Positions 25,364 to 34,568 of a stretch of DNA of 64,000 nucleotides are shown here, in pieces; position 1 is the first letter of the stretch; each line of letters opens with the position of its first letter. Origin of the DNA: Pseudomonadales bacterium. Its GTDB lineage: Bacteria; Pseudomonadota; Gammaproteobacteria; Pseudomonadales; Azotimanducaceae. The notes beneath the pieces were generated by a model. That model made no database searches. It worked only from the letters and a program-made list of their open reading frames with translations, and had not been told where the DNA came from. The translations under genes were made by a program, and so were the position numbers. The stretch covers positions 62,001-126,000 of the forward strand of contig JAHCAL010000007.1 of NCBI GenBank assembly GCA_019634925.1, read 5' to 3'.

Positions 25364-26863
25364 ATGCGCGAGCGTCACACCGCCTGCATCCTGACCTGGG
25401 TCTGGATCCTGCTCGCGTGGACGGGCCATGCCACGGCCGGCGCGGCCGGCGCGCCCGGCGCCGCTGGGCCTGTGCGCCTGTCCGCCGACGTCGAGGGCGC
25501 GCTCGCACTCTTCGACCGCTGGCTCGATGCCCACCGTGCATATGCGGCGATTCCCGGTATTTCCGTGGGGATCGTTCTGGGCGACCAACTCGTCTGGCAG
25601 CGTGGCTACGGCCTCGCCAATCCGGCGCGCCGGCTCGCGGCCAACGCCGAAACCCTGTACAGCATCTGCTCCATCTCCAAGCTCTTCACCAGCATTGCGG
25701 TCATGCAACTGCGCGACGCCGGGGCGCTGGAACTCGACGACCCGGTCGCCCAGCACCTCGAGTGGTTCGCGATCGAACCGGACGGCCCGGTCAGCGGCCC
25801 GGTCACTATCCGTGGCCTCCTGACCCATGCGTCTGGGCTGCCGCGCGAGAGCCCCGGCCGCTACTGGAGCCCGCCGGACTTTCCGTTTCCGCCGCGCCTG
25901 GGTCTGATCGAGGCGCTGCCGCGGCAGGCCATGCTGTACCCGGCGTTCCACCGCCAGCAGTATTCGAACCTCGGCATGGTGCTGGCCGGTGAGATCGTCG
26001 CCGCGCGGGCCGGCCAGCCGTTCGAAGCCTATGTGCGCGCACGAATCCTCGAGCCGCTCGACATGCGGGGGACCGTGGCCGGGTTCCCGAGACGCCTGCA
26101 GGGCACCACGCTCGCCGTCGGCCACGGGGCGCGCGACCGCGATGGCCAACGGCCGGTGATGCCGCCCTTCGATACGGGCGCCCTGCTGCCTGCGGCGGGG
26201 CTCACGTCGAACGTGGTGGACCTCGCCCGCTTCGTCGCCTGGAATTTCCGGACCCTCGACGGCGTCCCCAACCCGGTGCTGGCAGCGCCGACGCTGCGCG
26301 ACATGCAGCGCGTGCACTGGACCGATCCCGACTGGACGACCACCTGGGGCCTCGGATTCGAGGTACGCCGGGTCGACGACCAGACGCAGGTCGGGCATGA
26401 CGGCGCCTGCCCCGGATTCAACACCAGCGTGGCGCTGCTGCCGGCGCACCGGCTCGGCATCATCGTGCTCACCAACGCGAGCGGCCACGACCCGCTGGTG
26501 ATCGTCGACAACGCGCGTGCGCTGCTGCTGCCGGCGCTCGACCGGGAGCCGACAGCGGCGGATCGCGAATCGGCACGGGATGACGCGCGCCGGCTCGGCC
26601 CCTACACCGGGCGGTACGACGGCCAGCCGTGGAGCGGCGAGGTCGTGGTGGTGCGCCACGGGGCGGAACTGCGGGTGGCCTGGCTGCCGACCGACGACGT
26701 GGCACAGGGGGCGCTGCGACTGCGCCACGTGGCCGACGACCGGTTCCGGCCGGTTCGCGACGACGACGGCCTGCCCGGCGAGGACTGGACCTTCGAACGC
26801 GACGCGGACGGCAACATCGTCGCCCTGCGCACGCACGCGCTGCGACTGCCGCGGATGCCCTGA
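25364..26863 (+). CDS. serine beta-lactamase-family hydrolase (esterase-like)
   Basis: The 499-residue exported protein has a signal-like N-terminus (CILTWVWILLAWTGHATAGA). Its serine beta-lactamase domain has Ser103-Ile-Ser-Lys106 and Tyr200-Ser-Asn202. A C-terminal beta-rich domain follows the catalytic one. Such class-C-like proteins are mostly esterases or peptidases rather than antibiotic-resistance enzymes. The ATG at 25364 follows the methyltransferase stop by 2 bp. A second, unrelated member lies at 32828-34003. Confidence 0.88.
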   Translation: MRERHTACILTWVWILLAWTGHATAGAAGAPGAAGPVRLSADVEGALALFDRWLDAHRAYAAIPGISVGIVLGDQLVWQRGYGLANPARRLAANAETLYSICSISKLFTSIAVMQLRDAGALELDDPVAQHLEWFAIEPDGPVSGPVTIRGLLTHASGLPRESPGRYWSPPDFPFPPRLGLIEALPRQAMLYPAFHRQQYSNLGMVLAGEIVAARAGQPFEAYVRARILEPLDMRGTVAGFPRRLQGTTLAVGHGARDRDGQRPVMPPFDTGALLPAAGLTSNVVDLARFVAWNFRTLDGVPNPVLAAPTLRDMQRVHWTDPDWTTTWGLGFEVRRVDDQTQVGHDGACPGFNTSVALLPAHRLGIIVLTNASGHDPLVIVDNARALLLPALDREPTAADRESARDDARRLGPYTGRYDGQPWSGEVVVVRHGAELRVAWLPTDDVAQGALRLRHVADDRFRPVRDDDGLPGEDWTFERDADGNIVALRTHALRLPRMP

Positions 26864-26912
26864 CGGTAGTAGCATCCCGGCTGAACCACACGGCTGCAGC
26901 GGGAGACATACG

Positions 26913-28214
26913 ATGGCCGATCTGCTTGCGCTTTCGACCGCGATCATCGACCAGGGCAAGGGCACCAACGAGGTGGGGCCGATCAACCGGATCAATCACC
27001 AGCTGTCCGTGCTCGGCGACCGCGTTGCGATGGTCGAGGCCTTCTCGCACTGCGTGCTGTTCGAGACCGACGACGGGCTGGTCGCGTTCGATACCTCCAA
27101 TCCGCAGGGCGGACCGCGCGTGGTCGCCGAGGCGCGCCGTTGGCGTGACCGGCGTTTCAATACGATCGTCTACACCCACGGGCACGTCGACCACGTGGGC
27201 GGCTGCGGCGCGTTCATCGAGGACGCCGCGGCGCGCGGCGAACCGCGGCCGCGCGTGACCGGCCACGAGAACGTCCCGAAACGCTTCGATCGTTACGACT
27301 TCACCAACGGCTACAACCTGGTCATCAACGAGCGCCAGTTCGGCCAGTTCCGCCGGCGCGGCTACGGCATCGCCGACGGCGACCGCTTCCTGCCAGCGAG
27401 CTCGCCGAAGCCCGACCTGACCTACCGCGAGCGGCTCGACCTCGACGTCGGTGGGCTCGGCATCGAACTGCACCACGCGAAAGGCGAGACCGACGACCAC
27501 ACCTGGGCCTGGATCCCGGAACACAAGGCGATCTGCGCCGGCGACTTCTTCATCTGGAACTTCCCGAACGCCGGGAATCCCCAGAAAGTGCAGCGCTACC
27601 CGGTCGAGTGGGCCGCGGCGATGCGCGCCATGGCGAACCAGGGTGCCGAGCTGTTCCTGCCCGCGCACGGCCTGCCGATCGGCGGTACGGCGCGAATCCG
27701 CGCGGTGCTGACCGACGTGGCCGACGCGCTCGAATTCCTGGTGCGCGAGACCATCACAATGATGAACGACGGTGCGCGGCTGAACGACATCGTCCATTCG
27801 GTGAAGATCGACCAGGCGGTACTCGAGAAGCCCTATCTCAAGCCCATGTACGACGAACCCGAGTTCGTGGTGCGCAACATCTGGCGCCTGTACGGCGGCT
27901 GGTACGACGGCAACCCCGCCAACCTGAAGCCGGCACCGGAACGCGCGCTGGCGGCGGAACTCGCCGACCTGGCCGGCGGCGCGCTACGCCTCGCGGAACG
28001 CGCGCTCGCGCTCGCCGAGACCGATATCCGGGTCGCCTGCCACCTGGCGGAACTCGCGGTGCAGGCCGAACCGGACAACCAGCGCGCACACGCGGTGCGG
28101 GCGGAAGTCTTCCAGCTGCGCCGCAACCGGGAGACCTCGCTCATGGCCAAAGGCATCTTCGGCTACGCGGCCAACGAATCGAAAAGCCGGGCGGGCGATC
28201 CGCCGCCGTCGTGA
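26913..28214 (+). CDS. metallo-beta-lactamase-fold hydrolase with alkylsulfatase-type dimerisation domain
   Basis: The 433-residue protein has the dinuclear metal motif THGHVDH at 88-94. A further His lies in HHAKGETDDHTW, and an Asp lies in ICAGDFF. A helical region after about residue 300 (RLYGGWYDGNPANLKP, then Ala-rich helices) matches the alkylsulfatase dimerisation domain. The C-terminal SCP2-like domain of full alkylsulfatases is lacking, so the reaction may be ester or sulfate-ester hydrolysis. GGGAGA lies 6 bp before the ATG. The stop overlaps the GTG start of dinB. Confidence 0.88.
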   Translation: MADLLALSTAIIDQGKGTNEVGPINRINHQLSVLGDRVAMVEAFSHCVLFETDDGLVAFDTSNPQGGPRVVAEARRWRDRRFNTIVYTHGHVDHVGGCGAFIEDAAARGEPRPRVTGHENVPKRFDRYDFTNGYNLVINERQFGQFRRRGYGIADGDRFLPASSPKPDLTYRERLDLDVGGLGIELHHAKGETDDHTWAWIPEHKAICAGDFFIWNFPNAGNPQKVQRYPVEWAAAMRAMANQGAELFLPAHGLPIGGTARIRAVLTDVADALEFLVRETITMMNDGARLNDIVHSVKIDQAVLEKPYLKPMYDEPEFVVRNIWRLYGGWYDGNPANLKPAPERALAAELADLAGGALRLAERALALAETDIRVACHLAELAVQAEPDNQRAHAVRAEVFQLRRNRETSLMAKGIFGYAANESKSRAGDPPPS

Positions 28215-29341
28215 GCGGCGCGCCGCGCCGCATCGCGCACCTCGACATGGACGCGTTCTTCGCGTCCGTGGAGCTGCTGCGGCGCCCGGCGCTGCGCGGC
28301 CTGCCGGTCGTGGTGGGCGGGCGGCGGGCGGGCGAAATGCGCCTCGCCGAATACACCGGCCGCGGCGTGGTCACCACCGCGACCTACGAGGCACGGCGAT
28401 ACGGTGTCGGCTCGGGCATGGGTCTGATGAAGGCTGCGGCACTCGCGCCCGACGCGATCCTGCTGCCCGCCGACTTCGATGCCTACCGGAGCTACTCCCG
28501 CCGCTTCAAGGCCGCGGTACGCGCGATCGCGCCGGTCGTCGAGGATCGCGGCATCGACGAGATCTACATCGATCTGACCGATCTGCCGGGCGCAACACGA
28601 CTGCTCGCAGGCCGCATCAAGCAGGCCGTGCGGGCGGCGACCGGGCTTTCGTGTTCCATCGGCGTGGCGCCCAACAAGCTGCTCGCCAAGCTCTCCTCGG
28701 AGCTCGACAAGCCGGATGGACTCACCATCCTGACCGAATCGGACCTCACCACACGGATCTGGCCGATGCCCGTGGCGAAGATCAACGGCATCGGACCCAA
28801 GTCGACGGCGCGCCTTGCCGAACTGGGCATCGGTACCATCGCCGAGCTGGCGGACGCGGATCCGGCCGTACTGATCACCGAATTCGGCCGCAGCTACGGC
28901 GCCTGGCTGCATGCGGTCGCGCACGGGCGCGACGACCGCCCGCTGGTCACCCATGCGGAACCCAAGTCGATCAGTCGCGAAACGACCTTCGAGCGCGACC
29001 TGCATCCACGTGCCGATCGCGCAGAGCTCGGTGAACGCTTCACCGAGCTCTGCGCGCGCGTCGCTGACGACCTCGAACGCAAGGGCTACCTCGGCCGCAC
29101 GATCGGCATCAAGCTGCGCTACGCCGATTTCCGCACCCTGACCCGGGACATCACCCTTCCGGCGCCCGTGGCGCGTGCGGCGGAGCTGCGCCATGCGGCG
29201 GGTCGGTGCCTGCGGCGGGTGCCGCTCGACCGCCGGCTGCGACTGCTCGGCGTGCGCGTGAGCGGCCTGATCCGCATCGATGAATTCACCATGGCGCGCC
29301 AGACTGCGTCGCCGCAGGCCGAACTCGCTCTCGGGGACTGA
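28211..29341 (+). CDS. dinB: DNA polymerase IV (Y-family)
   Basis: The 376-residue Y-family polymerase starts with AHLDMDAFFASVE (catalytic Asp12 region) and continues ARRYGVGSGM. The second acidic pair is in GIDEIYIDLT, followed by CSIGVAPNKLLAKL. The helix-hairpin-helix is KINGIGPKSTARL, and the little-finger domain is C-terminal. The GTG start overlaps the preceding stop (GTGA), so expression is tied to the catabolic chain upstream. No LexA-like box is visible directly before it. The C-terminus ends LALGD, without an obvious beta-clamp pentapeptide. Confidence 0.95.
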   Translation: MSGAPRRIAHLDMDAFFASVELLRRPALRGLPVVVGGRRAGEMRLAEYTGRGVVTTATYEARRYGVGSGMGLMKAAALAPDAILLPADFDAYRSYSRRFKAAVRAIAPVVEDRGIDEIYIDLTDLPGATRLLAGRIKQAVRAATGLSCSIGVAPNKLLAKLSSELDKPDGLTILTESDLTTRIWPMPVAKINGIGPKSTARLAELGIGTIAELADADPAVLITEFGRSYGAWLHAVAHGRDDRPLVTHAEPKSISRETTFERDLHPRADRAELGERFTELCARVADDLERKGYLGRTIGIKLRYADFRTLTRDITLPAPVARAAELRHAAGRCLRRVPLDRRLRLLGVRVSGLIRIDEFTMARQTASPQAELALGD

Positions 29342-29381
29342 GTGCGCGCCTCTGGCTCGCCAGGCGCACGAGCAGAGCGGG

Positions 29382-30581
29382 TCAGCCGACCAGCAGACGG
29401 CGCAGGTAATCGTTCAGAAACATTCCGTCCGGATCGAGCGCGGCTCGATGGCGCTGGAACGCAGCAAAATGCGGGTAGAGCGCCGCCAGGTCCCTGGACT
29501 CGAGCCGATGCAGCTTGCCCCAGTGCGGTCGTCCGGCGTGATTGCGGCAGATCGCCTCGGCGGCATCGAACAGCGGCCGGTAGTCGCGCTCCGCGCCCTG
29601 GTGGACGGAGAGCGTGACCGTCTCGCGGCCCTGCGCGGTGCTGAGCAGGATGTCGTCCGCCGCCAGCGTGCGGTATTCGATCGGCCACGGCAGCTTCGGG
29701 AAGTCGCGCAGCAGCATGGCGCGCAGCTCGAGAAAGCAGTCCCATCCCGACGCGAACGGTACCGAGTACTCCATCTCGTTGAAGCGTACGTCGCGCTCGC
29801 TCGGAAACGCCTGCCAGGCGGGCGCGATGTACTCCCGTTCGCCGAGCCGCGCCGGCGCGGCGTCGGTCTTGTTCAGCACCTTCATCTCGCAGGCATCGGT
29901 ACTCGGCGTCCAGAAGAACTCGAAGTGCCGGTTGTGCTCGATCAGCGCGGCATGCTCCGCCGCACACTCGGCGAACGGGCACGACCAGGTCCGCTCGTGG
30001 AGGTTGAAGGCTGGATCGAGTGCTACGGTTGCATCGACCATGATGCCGAACACCCCCTGGCCAACCTGCGCGGCCCGGAACAGCTCGCCGTCCCGCTCAC
30101 GGGTCAGCTCCCGCACGCTGCCGTCGGCGGTGACCAGCGTCATGCCGATGAGGAAGTTCGGCAGGCTCGGCAACGTACGACCCGTGCCGTGCGTGCCGGT
30201 CGAGAGCGCGCCGGCCAGCGACTGGCGGTCGATGTCGCCCTGCTGTGGCAGCGACAGGCCTTCCGCCCACAGCAGCGGGCCGAGCGCATGCAGCTTGGTC
30301 CCGGCGCCGATCGTCGCCGTGCGCCGCACGCGATCCACCGCTCGGATGCCGTCGAGCGCATCGAGCACCACGATCACATCGTCGGTCCAGAACGGCACGA
30401 AGGAATGCGCGCTGCCCACGCAACGGACCGTGCGAGCCGCGTCACGCGCCGCGTGCACGGCCGTGACCACCTGCTCGACGTCGGTCGGGGCGACGACCCG
30501 GGCGCGATGCCGCTGACTGCCGGACCAGTTGTGCCAGTCGGCTGGCTGCACCGCGGAGCTCGGACTCTGCGTCACGGCCAC
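29382..30581 (-). CDS. FAD-linked oxidase, aldonolactone-oxidase (ALO) family
   Basis: The 399-residue protein has an N-terminal PCMH-type FAD domain with VGSAHSF (the His is the likely covalent FAD attachment) and ALSTGTHGTG. The C-terminal ALO domain holds GRPHWGKLH. It matches the D-arabinono-1,4-lactone/L-gulono-lactone oxidase family in length and motifs. Bacterial members oxidise sugar lactones, alditols or other alcohols. The start is 5 bp below the stop of the substrate-binding lipoprotein gene, a surprising but firm operon link. The physiological substrate is unknown. Confidence 0.9.
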   Translation of the reverse strand: MAVTQSPSSAVQPADWHNWSGSQRHRARVVAPTDVEQVVTAVHAARDAARTVRCVGSAHSFVPFWTDDVIVVLDALDGIRAVDRVRRTATIGAGTKLHALGPLLWAEGLSLPQQGDIDRQSLAGALSTGTHGTGRTLPSLPNFLIGMTLVTADGSVRELTRERDGELFRAAQVGQGVFGIMVDATVALDPAFNLHERTWSCPFAECAAEHAALIEHNRHFEFFWTPSTDACEMKVLNKTDAAPARLGEREYIAPAWQAFPSERDVRFNEMEYSVPFASGWDCFLELRAMLLRDFPKLPWPIEYRTLAADDILLSTAQGRETVTLSVHQGAERDYRPLFDAAEAICRNHAGRPHWGKLHRLESRDLAALYPHFAAFQRHRAALDPDGMFLNDYLRRLLVG

Positions 30582-30586
30582 GGCCC

Positions 30587-31771
30587 TCAGTACGTGATCG
30601 ACTGTTCGAGCTCGACCCAGCGCCGGTTCTGCACCTGCGAGAGGACCGACTCCGATGCACCGCTGTGTTTGTCGGGCCCGAACGACAGCCGGTAGCCGAA
30701 CAGGTCGGTGTAGTCGTCGATGCCCTCCAGCGCAGCGAGAAAACCCTGCAGCGTCAGGTCACGGCCGGCCCGCTCCAGCGCCAGCACGAACACGTCGGCC
30801 GCGCGGTAACCCTCCATGGCGGCGAGGTCGGGTTCCTGACGATAGGCCGCCACGTACCCGTCCCACCAGGTCCGCACCGGCGCCGGCATGTCGTCGTCCG
30901 CATACAGCCGCGCCATGTGCACGAACGCGTAGTAGCCGTCGGCCGCCTCCGCATCCGCGATGGCCTGGGCGTAGGTCGCGTTGTTGCCGACCCAGTCGAC
31001 GTCCGTCCAGCCCATCTTGCGCGCGGCGTCGAGCACGAGAATCGTATCGCGATGGACCGTGCCCATCAGCACCAGGTCGCAACCGGCACGACGCAGGCGC
31101 AGGATCGCGGCGGTGAACTCGGTCTGGGTCGGATGGTGCGCACTGGTTTCCGCGATGGACAGGTTCATCGCTGCGACCTGGTCCTGCACGGCCTCGAGGA
31201 TCTCCTGGCCGTATTCGGTGTCCTGGTAGATCGCGCAGACGGCCTGCCGTCCGCGTTCCTCGACGAAGTATTTCACCGCCGCGCGGATCTCGTCGTAGTA
31301 GATGCCGCGTTGGGTGAACTTCAGCGGATGCAGTGGCTCGACCATGGAGCGCGCACCGGTGACCGGAAAGATATTGGGCACACCGGCTTCGAACTGCTGG
31401 GTCATGACCGCGTTGTTCATCGGGGTACCGACCGCCAGCAGCATCGCGAATATCCCGTCACGGTTGATCAGCTTGTTCGCCGCCTGCACCGCGCGCGGCA
31501 CCTGGTACTGGGCATCCTCGACCACGAAGCGGACGCGCCGGCCGTGCACGCCGCCCGCCGCGTTGAGCTCGTCGAAGCGCATGCGCGCGCCGTTCACCGA
31601 GCCCACGCCCCAGATCGCTGTGGCGCCCACGAGGTCGGTATGGGTGCCGACCACGATCTCGCCGTCGCTGACTCCACGGACCGACCCGCCACCGGCGGCA
31701 TTGCCGGAGGGAGACTCGCCACCGCATCCGGCCAGCGCAAGTACCACGACCACCAGCCATCGAACCGTCAT
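30587..31771 (-). CDS. ABC transporter substrate-binding lipoprotein (LivK-like)
   Basis: The 394-residue periplasmic binding protein of the branched-chain-amino-acid type has a lipoprotein signal peptide ending LALAGC (Cys16), then IVVGTHTDLVGATAIWG and the two-lobe periplasmic-binding type 1 fold. The livHMGF genes at 36933-40408 lack their own binding protein, so this one may serve them although it lies 5 kb away. Proteins of this subgroup often bind aromatic or fatty compounds rather than amino acids. It is the first gene of a pair with the FAD oxidase. Confidence 0.9.
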   Translation of the reverse strand: MTVRWLVVVVLALAGCGGESPSGNAAGGGSVRGVSDGEIVVGTHTDLVGATAIWGVGSVNGARMRFDELNAAGGVHGRRVRFVVEDAQYQVPRAVQAANKLINRDGIFAMLLAVGTPMNNAVMTQQFEAGVPNIFPVTGARSMVEPLHPLKFTQRGIYYDEIRAAVKYFVEERGRQAVCAIYQDTEYGQEILEAVQDQVAAMNLSIAETSAHHPTQTEFTAAILRLRRAGCDLVLMGTVHRDTILVLDAARKMGWTDVDWVGNNATYAQAIADAEAADGYYAFVHMARLYADDDMPAPVRTWWDGYVAAYRQEPDLAAMEGYRAADVFVLALERAGRDLTLQGFLAALEGIDDYTDLFGYRLSFGPDKHSGASESVLSQVQNRRWVELEQSITY

Positions 31772-31936
31772 CGCCCGCTCCCGTGCACACCCGCCGACCC
31801 GGCAATCGCCCGAAGCCTACACGCTGGCCGGGAGCGACGCCAACGCGGCTGGGGTTCCGGACACGATCCGCACTCGCCCTGCCCGCGTTCGAGTGCGATG
31901 ATCCACGCGACCGAACAATCCCAGGGAGCCAGGCAG
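31772..31936. promoter_or_regulatory. divergent intergenic region
   Basis: This 165-bp spacer separates the binding-protein operon from the LLM gene. AGGGAG near 31922-31927 is the ribosome-binding site for the gene at 31937. No clear operator or promoter hexamer was recognised. Confidence 0.35.
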
Positions 31937-32803
31937 ATGAAACTCGGACTCGTGCCCATCAACATCGGCGTCAGCGAACCCGCCCACATGATCGCACTCG
32001 CCCAGCGTGCCGAAGCGGCCGGGTTCGAATCCGTGTGGACGTTCGAGCACGTGATCGTGCCGCTCGACTACCAGTCGAAGTACCCTTACAACGCAACCGG
32101 CAAGATGGGCGTGGCCCCGGAAACACCCATGGTCGACCCGCTGGTGGCGCTGGCCGCCATCGCTGCCGCGACGAAGACGCTGCGCCTCGCCACCGGCGTC
32201 AACATCCTCTCGCAGACCAATCCGCTGCTGCTCGCCAAACAGGCTGCGAGCCTCGACTTCATGTCCGGCGGACGCTTCATGCTGGGCGTGGGAATCGGCT
32301 GGCTCGAGGAGGAATTCGTCGCCATGGGTACGCCGTTCGCGCGGCGCGGCGCGCGGTTCGACGACTACGTCGCGGCCATGCGCAAGGTCTGGTCCGGCGC
32401 GGTGGTCGAGCACAGCAGCGAATTCCTGGACTGGAGCGGGTTCAAGAGCTATCCCGTGCCCGCCCAGAACCCGCTGCCGGTCATCATGGGCGGCAACAAG
32501 GGCAAAATCCACGAGCGGATCGCGCGGCTCGGCAACGGCTGGTTCGTACCAGGCGGCGACCCGCGCGAGCTCGCGCCGCAACTCGCGGAACTTCGCGCGA
32601 CCTGCGACCGCGTCGGTCGCGACTTCGCCGAGATCGAGATCACCTGCATGTGGCCCGGCACCGGCGGCATCGAGGCACTCGATGCGTTGGCGGCAGCGGG
32701 CGTGCATCGCGCCGTGGTGCCGCTGATGGCGCTCGGCAGCGACCCGGCCGGCGCGATCGACCGGCTCGGAACCGAGGTCATCGCGCGCCTGCGTACCGGC
32801 TGA
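31937..32803 (+). CDS. LLM-class flavin/F420-dependent oxidoreductase
   Basis: The 288-residue luciferase-like protein begins MKLGLVPINIGVSEP. It contains SVWTFEHVIVPLDY and the loop LGVGIGWLEEEFVAMG. It resembles the Rv2161c-type subgroup annotated as F420-dependent. AGGGAG upstream of the ATG supports the start. The gene is alone on the plus strand between minus-strand genes. The cofactor (FMN or F420) and substrate are not deducible here. Confidence 0.88.
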   Translation: MKLGLVPINIGVSEPAHMIALAQRAEAAGFESVWTFEHVIVPLDYQSKYPYNATGKMGVAPETPMVDPLVALAAIAAATKTLRLATGVNILSQTNPLLLAKQAASLDFMSGGRFMLGVGIGWLEEEFVAMGTPFARRGARFDDYVAAMRKVWSGAVVEHSSEFLDWSGFKSYPVPAQNPLPVIMGGNKGKIHERIARLGNGWFVPGGDPRELAPQLAELRATCDRVGRDFAEIEITCMWPGTGGIEALDALAAAGVHRAVVPLMALGSDPAGAIDRLGTEVIARLRTG

Positions 32804-32827
32804 TCTGCCGCCACGCACGCGGCCTCA

Positions 32828-34003
32828 CTACGACGGGCGGGTCCGCCCGGGGGGCGACGGGCGGTCCCGCCCGAGGATCCGCAGGATGCGCGGTATCGTC
32901 CGGAACGGCACCGCGCCGGCAGTCGCCTGATTCACGGCACCGGCGATGAACACATCGAGCGCGGGACAGTAAAACGTCCAGGTGCCCGTGGAACCCGTGT
33001 GCCCGAGCACCGCAGGCAACGGGCGCAGCGGCGTGAACAGGCGCGGCAGCGCGAAGCGCATGATGCCGAGCGAGTACTCGATCGGCCAGGATGGCGCGCG
33101 CAGCGCCGCCCGGTCGCGCGGCAGGCCGAACCGGCGCCATTCCCCGCACATGACGCCCCACGTCCCCGGTGCTGCGAACAGAATGCCGCGGGTCAGTGCG
33201 CGCAGGAACCGGATCAGGTCGCCGCTCGTACTGAACACGCTGTCGAGCGAGGTCAGGAGCGCCGGTCGGTCGAGCGGAACCGCACCGGCCAGCACGGTCG
33301 CGGGCGCAGGGCCGGCGCGGGCAGGTCCTTCATGACCCATGAACCACGACCGTTCCATACCGAGCGGAACGAACAGTTCCCGGGCGAACAGCTCCGCCAG
33401 CGAGTCCCCGGAGACCGCCTCGAGCACCGCGCACAACAACCGATAGTTGGTGTCGCTGTAGCGCACGCGCGCACGCGGGTCGGAGCCTGACTGGGGTGGA
33501 AAGTGCGGTACCAGGTCATCGCGCACGCGCGCCACCACCGCATCGAGCGGGACCGCGCGATCCGCGCCGGCGAAGGCTGCCTCCACCAGGCTCTGGCCGC
33601 CGCGCGGCGCGTCCTCGAGGTAGTCGGCGAGCCCGGACGTATGCGACAGGAGGTTGCGCAGCGTGATCTGGCCGGTGCGGTCGCGCCCGTCCACCCGGTG
33701 CAGGCCGACCAGGGACGAGCCGTCGAGGTAGCGCACCAGCGGATCGTCGAGTGCGAACAACCCGCGCTCGACCAGCCGCAGAACGACGGTAGCCGTCATG
33801 AGCTTGTCGATGCTGGCGATGAAAAACGGCGTATCGTCGGTCATCGCGCGGTCCGGTGCCGCCTGACCGGCGGCACCGGACCACAGCACGGCACCTTCGC
33901 CGGACTCGACCCGCAGCACCGCATGCGGTAGATCGCGGCGCGCGGCGAGCCGATCGACCAGGACCTCCAGGCGCTGTGCCATGACTACGTCCATATCGCC
34001 CAT
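32828..34003 (-). CDS. serine beta-lactamase-family hydrolase
   Basis: The 391-residue protein has Ser-Ile-Asp-Lys in FFIASIDKLMTA at about residues 60-71, Tyr-Ser-Asp-Thr-Asn near VRYSDTNYRLL, and LGHTGSTGTWTFY as the third motif. There is no signal peptide, so it is probably cytoplasmic. This class-C-like family includes esterases such as EstB. The start ATG at 34003 has GGAGG and GGAG just upstream; two in-frame ATGs follow within eight codons. It lies 78 bp below rnk. Confidence 0.87.
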   Translation of the reverse strand: MGDMDVVMAQRLEVLVDRLAARRDLPHAVLRVESGEGAVLWSGAAGQAAPDRAMTDDTPFFIASIDKLMTATVVLRLVERGLFALDDPLVRYLDGSSLVGLHRVDGRDRTGQITLRNLLSHTSGLADYLEDAPRGGQSLVEAAFAGADRAVPLDAVVARVRDDLVPHFPPQSGSDPRARVRYSDTNYRLLCAVLEAVSGDSLAELFARELFVPLGMERSWFMGHEGPARAGPAPATVLAGAVPLDRPALLTSLDSVFSTSGDLIRFLRALTRGILFAAPGTWGVMCGEWRRFGLPRDRAALRAPSWPIEYSLGIMRFALPRLFTPLRPLPAVLGHTGSTGTWTFYCPALDVFIAGAVNQATAGAVPFRTIPRILRILGRDRPSPPGRTRPS

Positions 34004-34081
34004 GGCGCTCCGACCTCCCGGTTGCGCGTCGGTATCGCGGCAGCGGAAGGCCCGGCACTCGCGGCGCGCCGGGCGGACCGG

Positions 34082-34495
34082 CTAACGATGGAACTCGCCT
34101 GCACGCTCCGGCTGGTACGTGACCTCTTCGATCCGCACCCGCAGCACGCCACCACCCGGTTTCGGCCATTCGATCTCGTCGCCCTGCGACAACCCGAGCA
34201 GTGCGCTGCCCACCGGTGCGAGGATGGAGATCCGGCCGCTGCTGCCGTCGCTGTCGCGCGGATAGACGAGCGTCAGTTCGAACGCCTCGCCGGACGACGT
34301 CACGCGAAAGCGGACCGTGGAGTTCATGGTCACGACGGTCGGCGGAATCGCCCGCGGCTCGACGATCTCGGCCCGCGCCAGTTCGGCCTCGAGCGCGTCC
34401 TTCGCGGGAAAACTGCCGGGCGGCAGCGAATCGAGCAGCTTCTCGAGGCGCTCCGCATCGAGCGACGAAATGATGAGCTTCGGCCGGGTGTTCAC
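34082..34495 (-). CDS. rnk: Rnk-like nucleoside diphosphate kinase regulator (GreA/GreB C-terminal fold)
   Basis: The 137-residue protein matches Rnk in length and layout. A short N-terminal coiled region (RPKLIISSLDAERLEKLLDSL) is followed by a GreA/B-type C-terminal domain (FRVTSSGEAFELTLVYP, ISILAPVGSALLGLSQGDEI). Rnk binds RNA polymerase and affects NTP pools. The start is a GTG at 34495, chosen to match the usual Rnk N-terminus. A longer open frame upstream runs into the GNAT gene. It is probably not functionally tied to the neighbouring catabolic genes. Confidence 0.88.
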   Translation of the reverse strand: MNTRPKLIISSLDAERLEKLLDSLPPGSFPAKDALEAELARAEIVEPRAIPPTVVTMNSTVRFRVTSSGEAFELTLVYPRDSDGSSGRISILAPVGSALLGLSQGDEIEWPKPGGGVLRVRIEEVTYQPERAGEFHR

Positions 34496-34568
34496 GTCAA
34501 CCTCGCACGGGGCGGCAGCGGTGCCGCGGACCGCGCAGTCTACCATCCCGGGCCGGCGCTGGCCCCCG

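Noticed and set aside
25364-28214. Antibiotic-resistance beta-lactamases
   Set aside because: Both the serine and metal hydrolases carry extra domains and sit in a catabolic chain. They resemble esterases and alkylsulfatase-like proteins rather than resistance enzymes.
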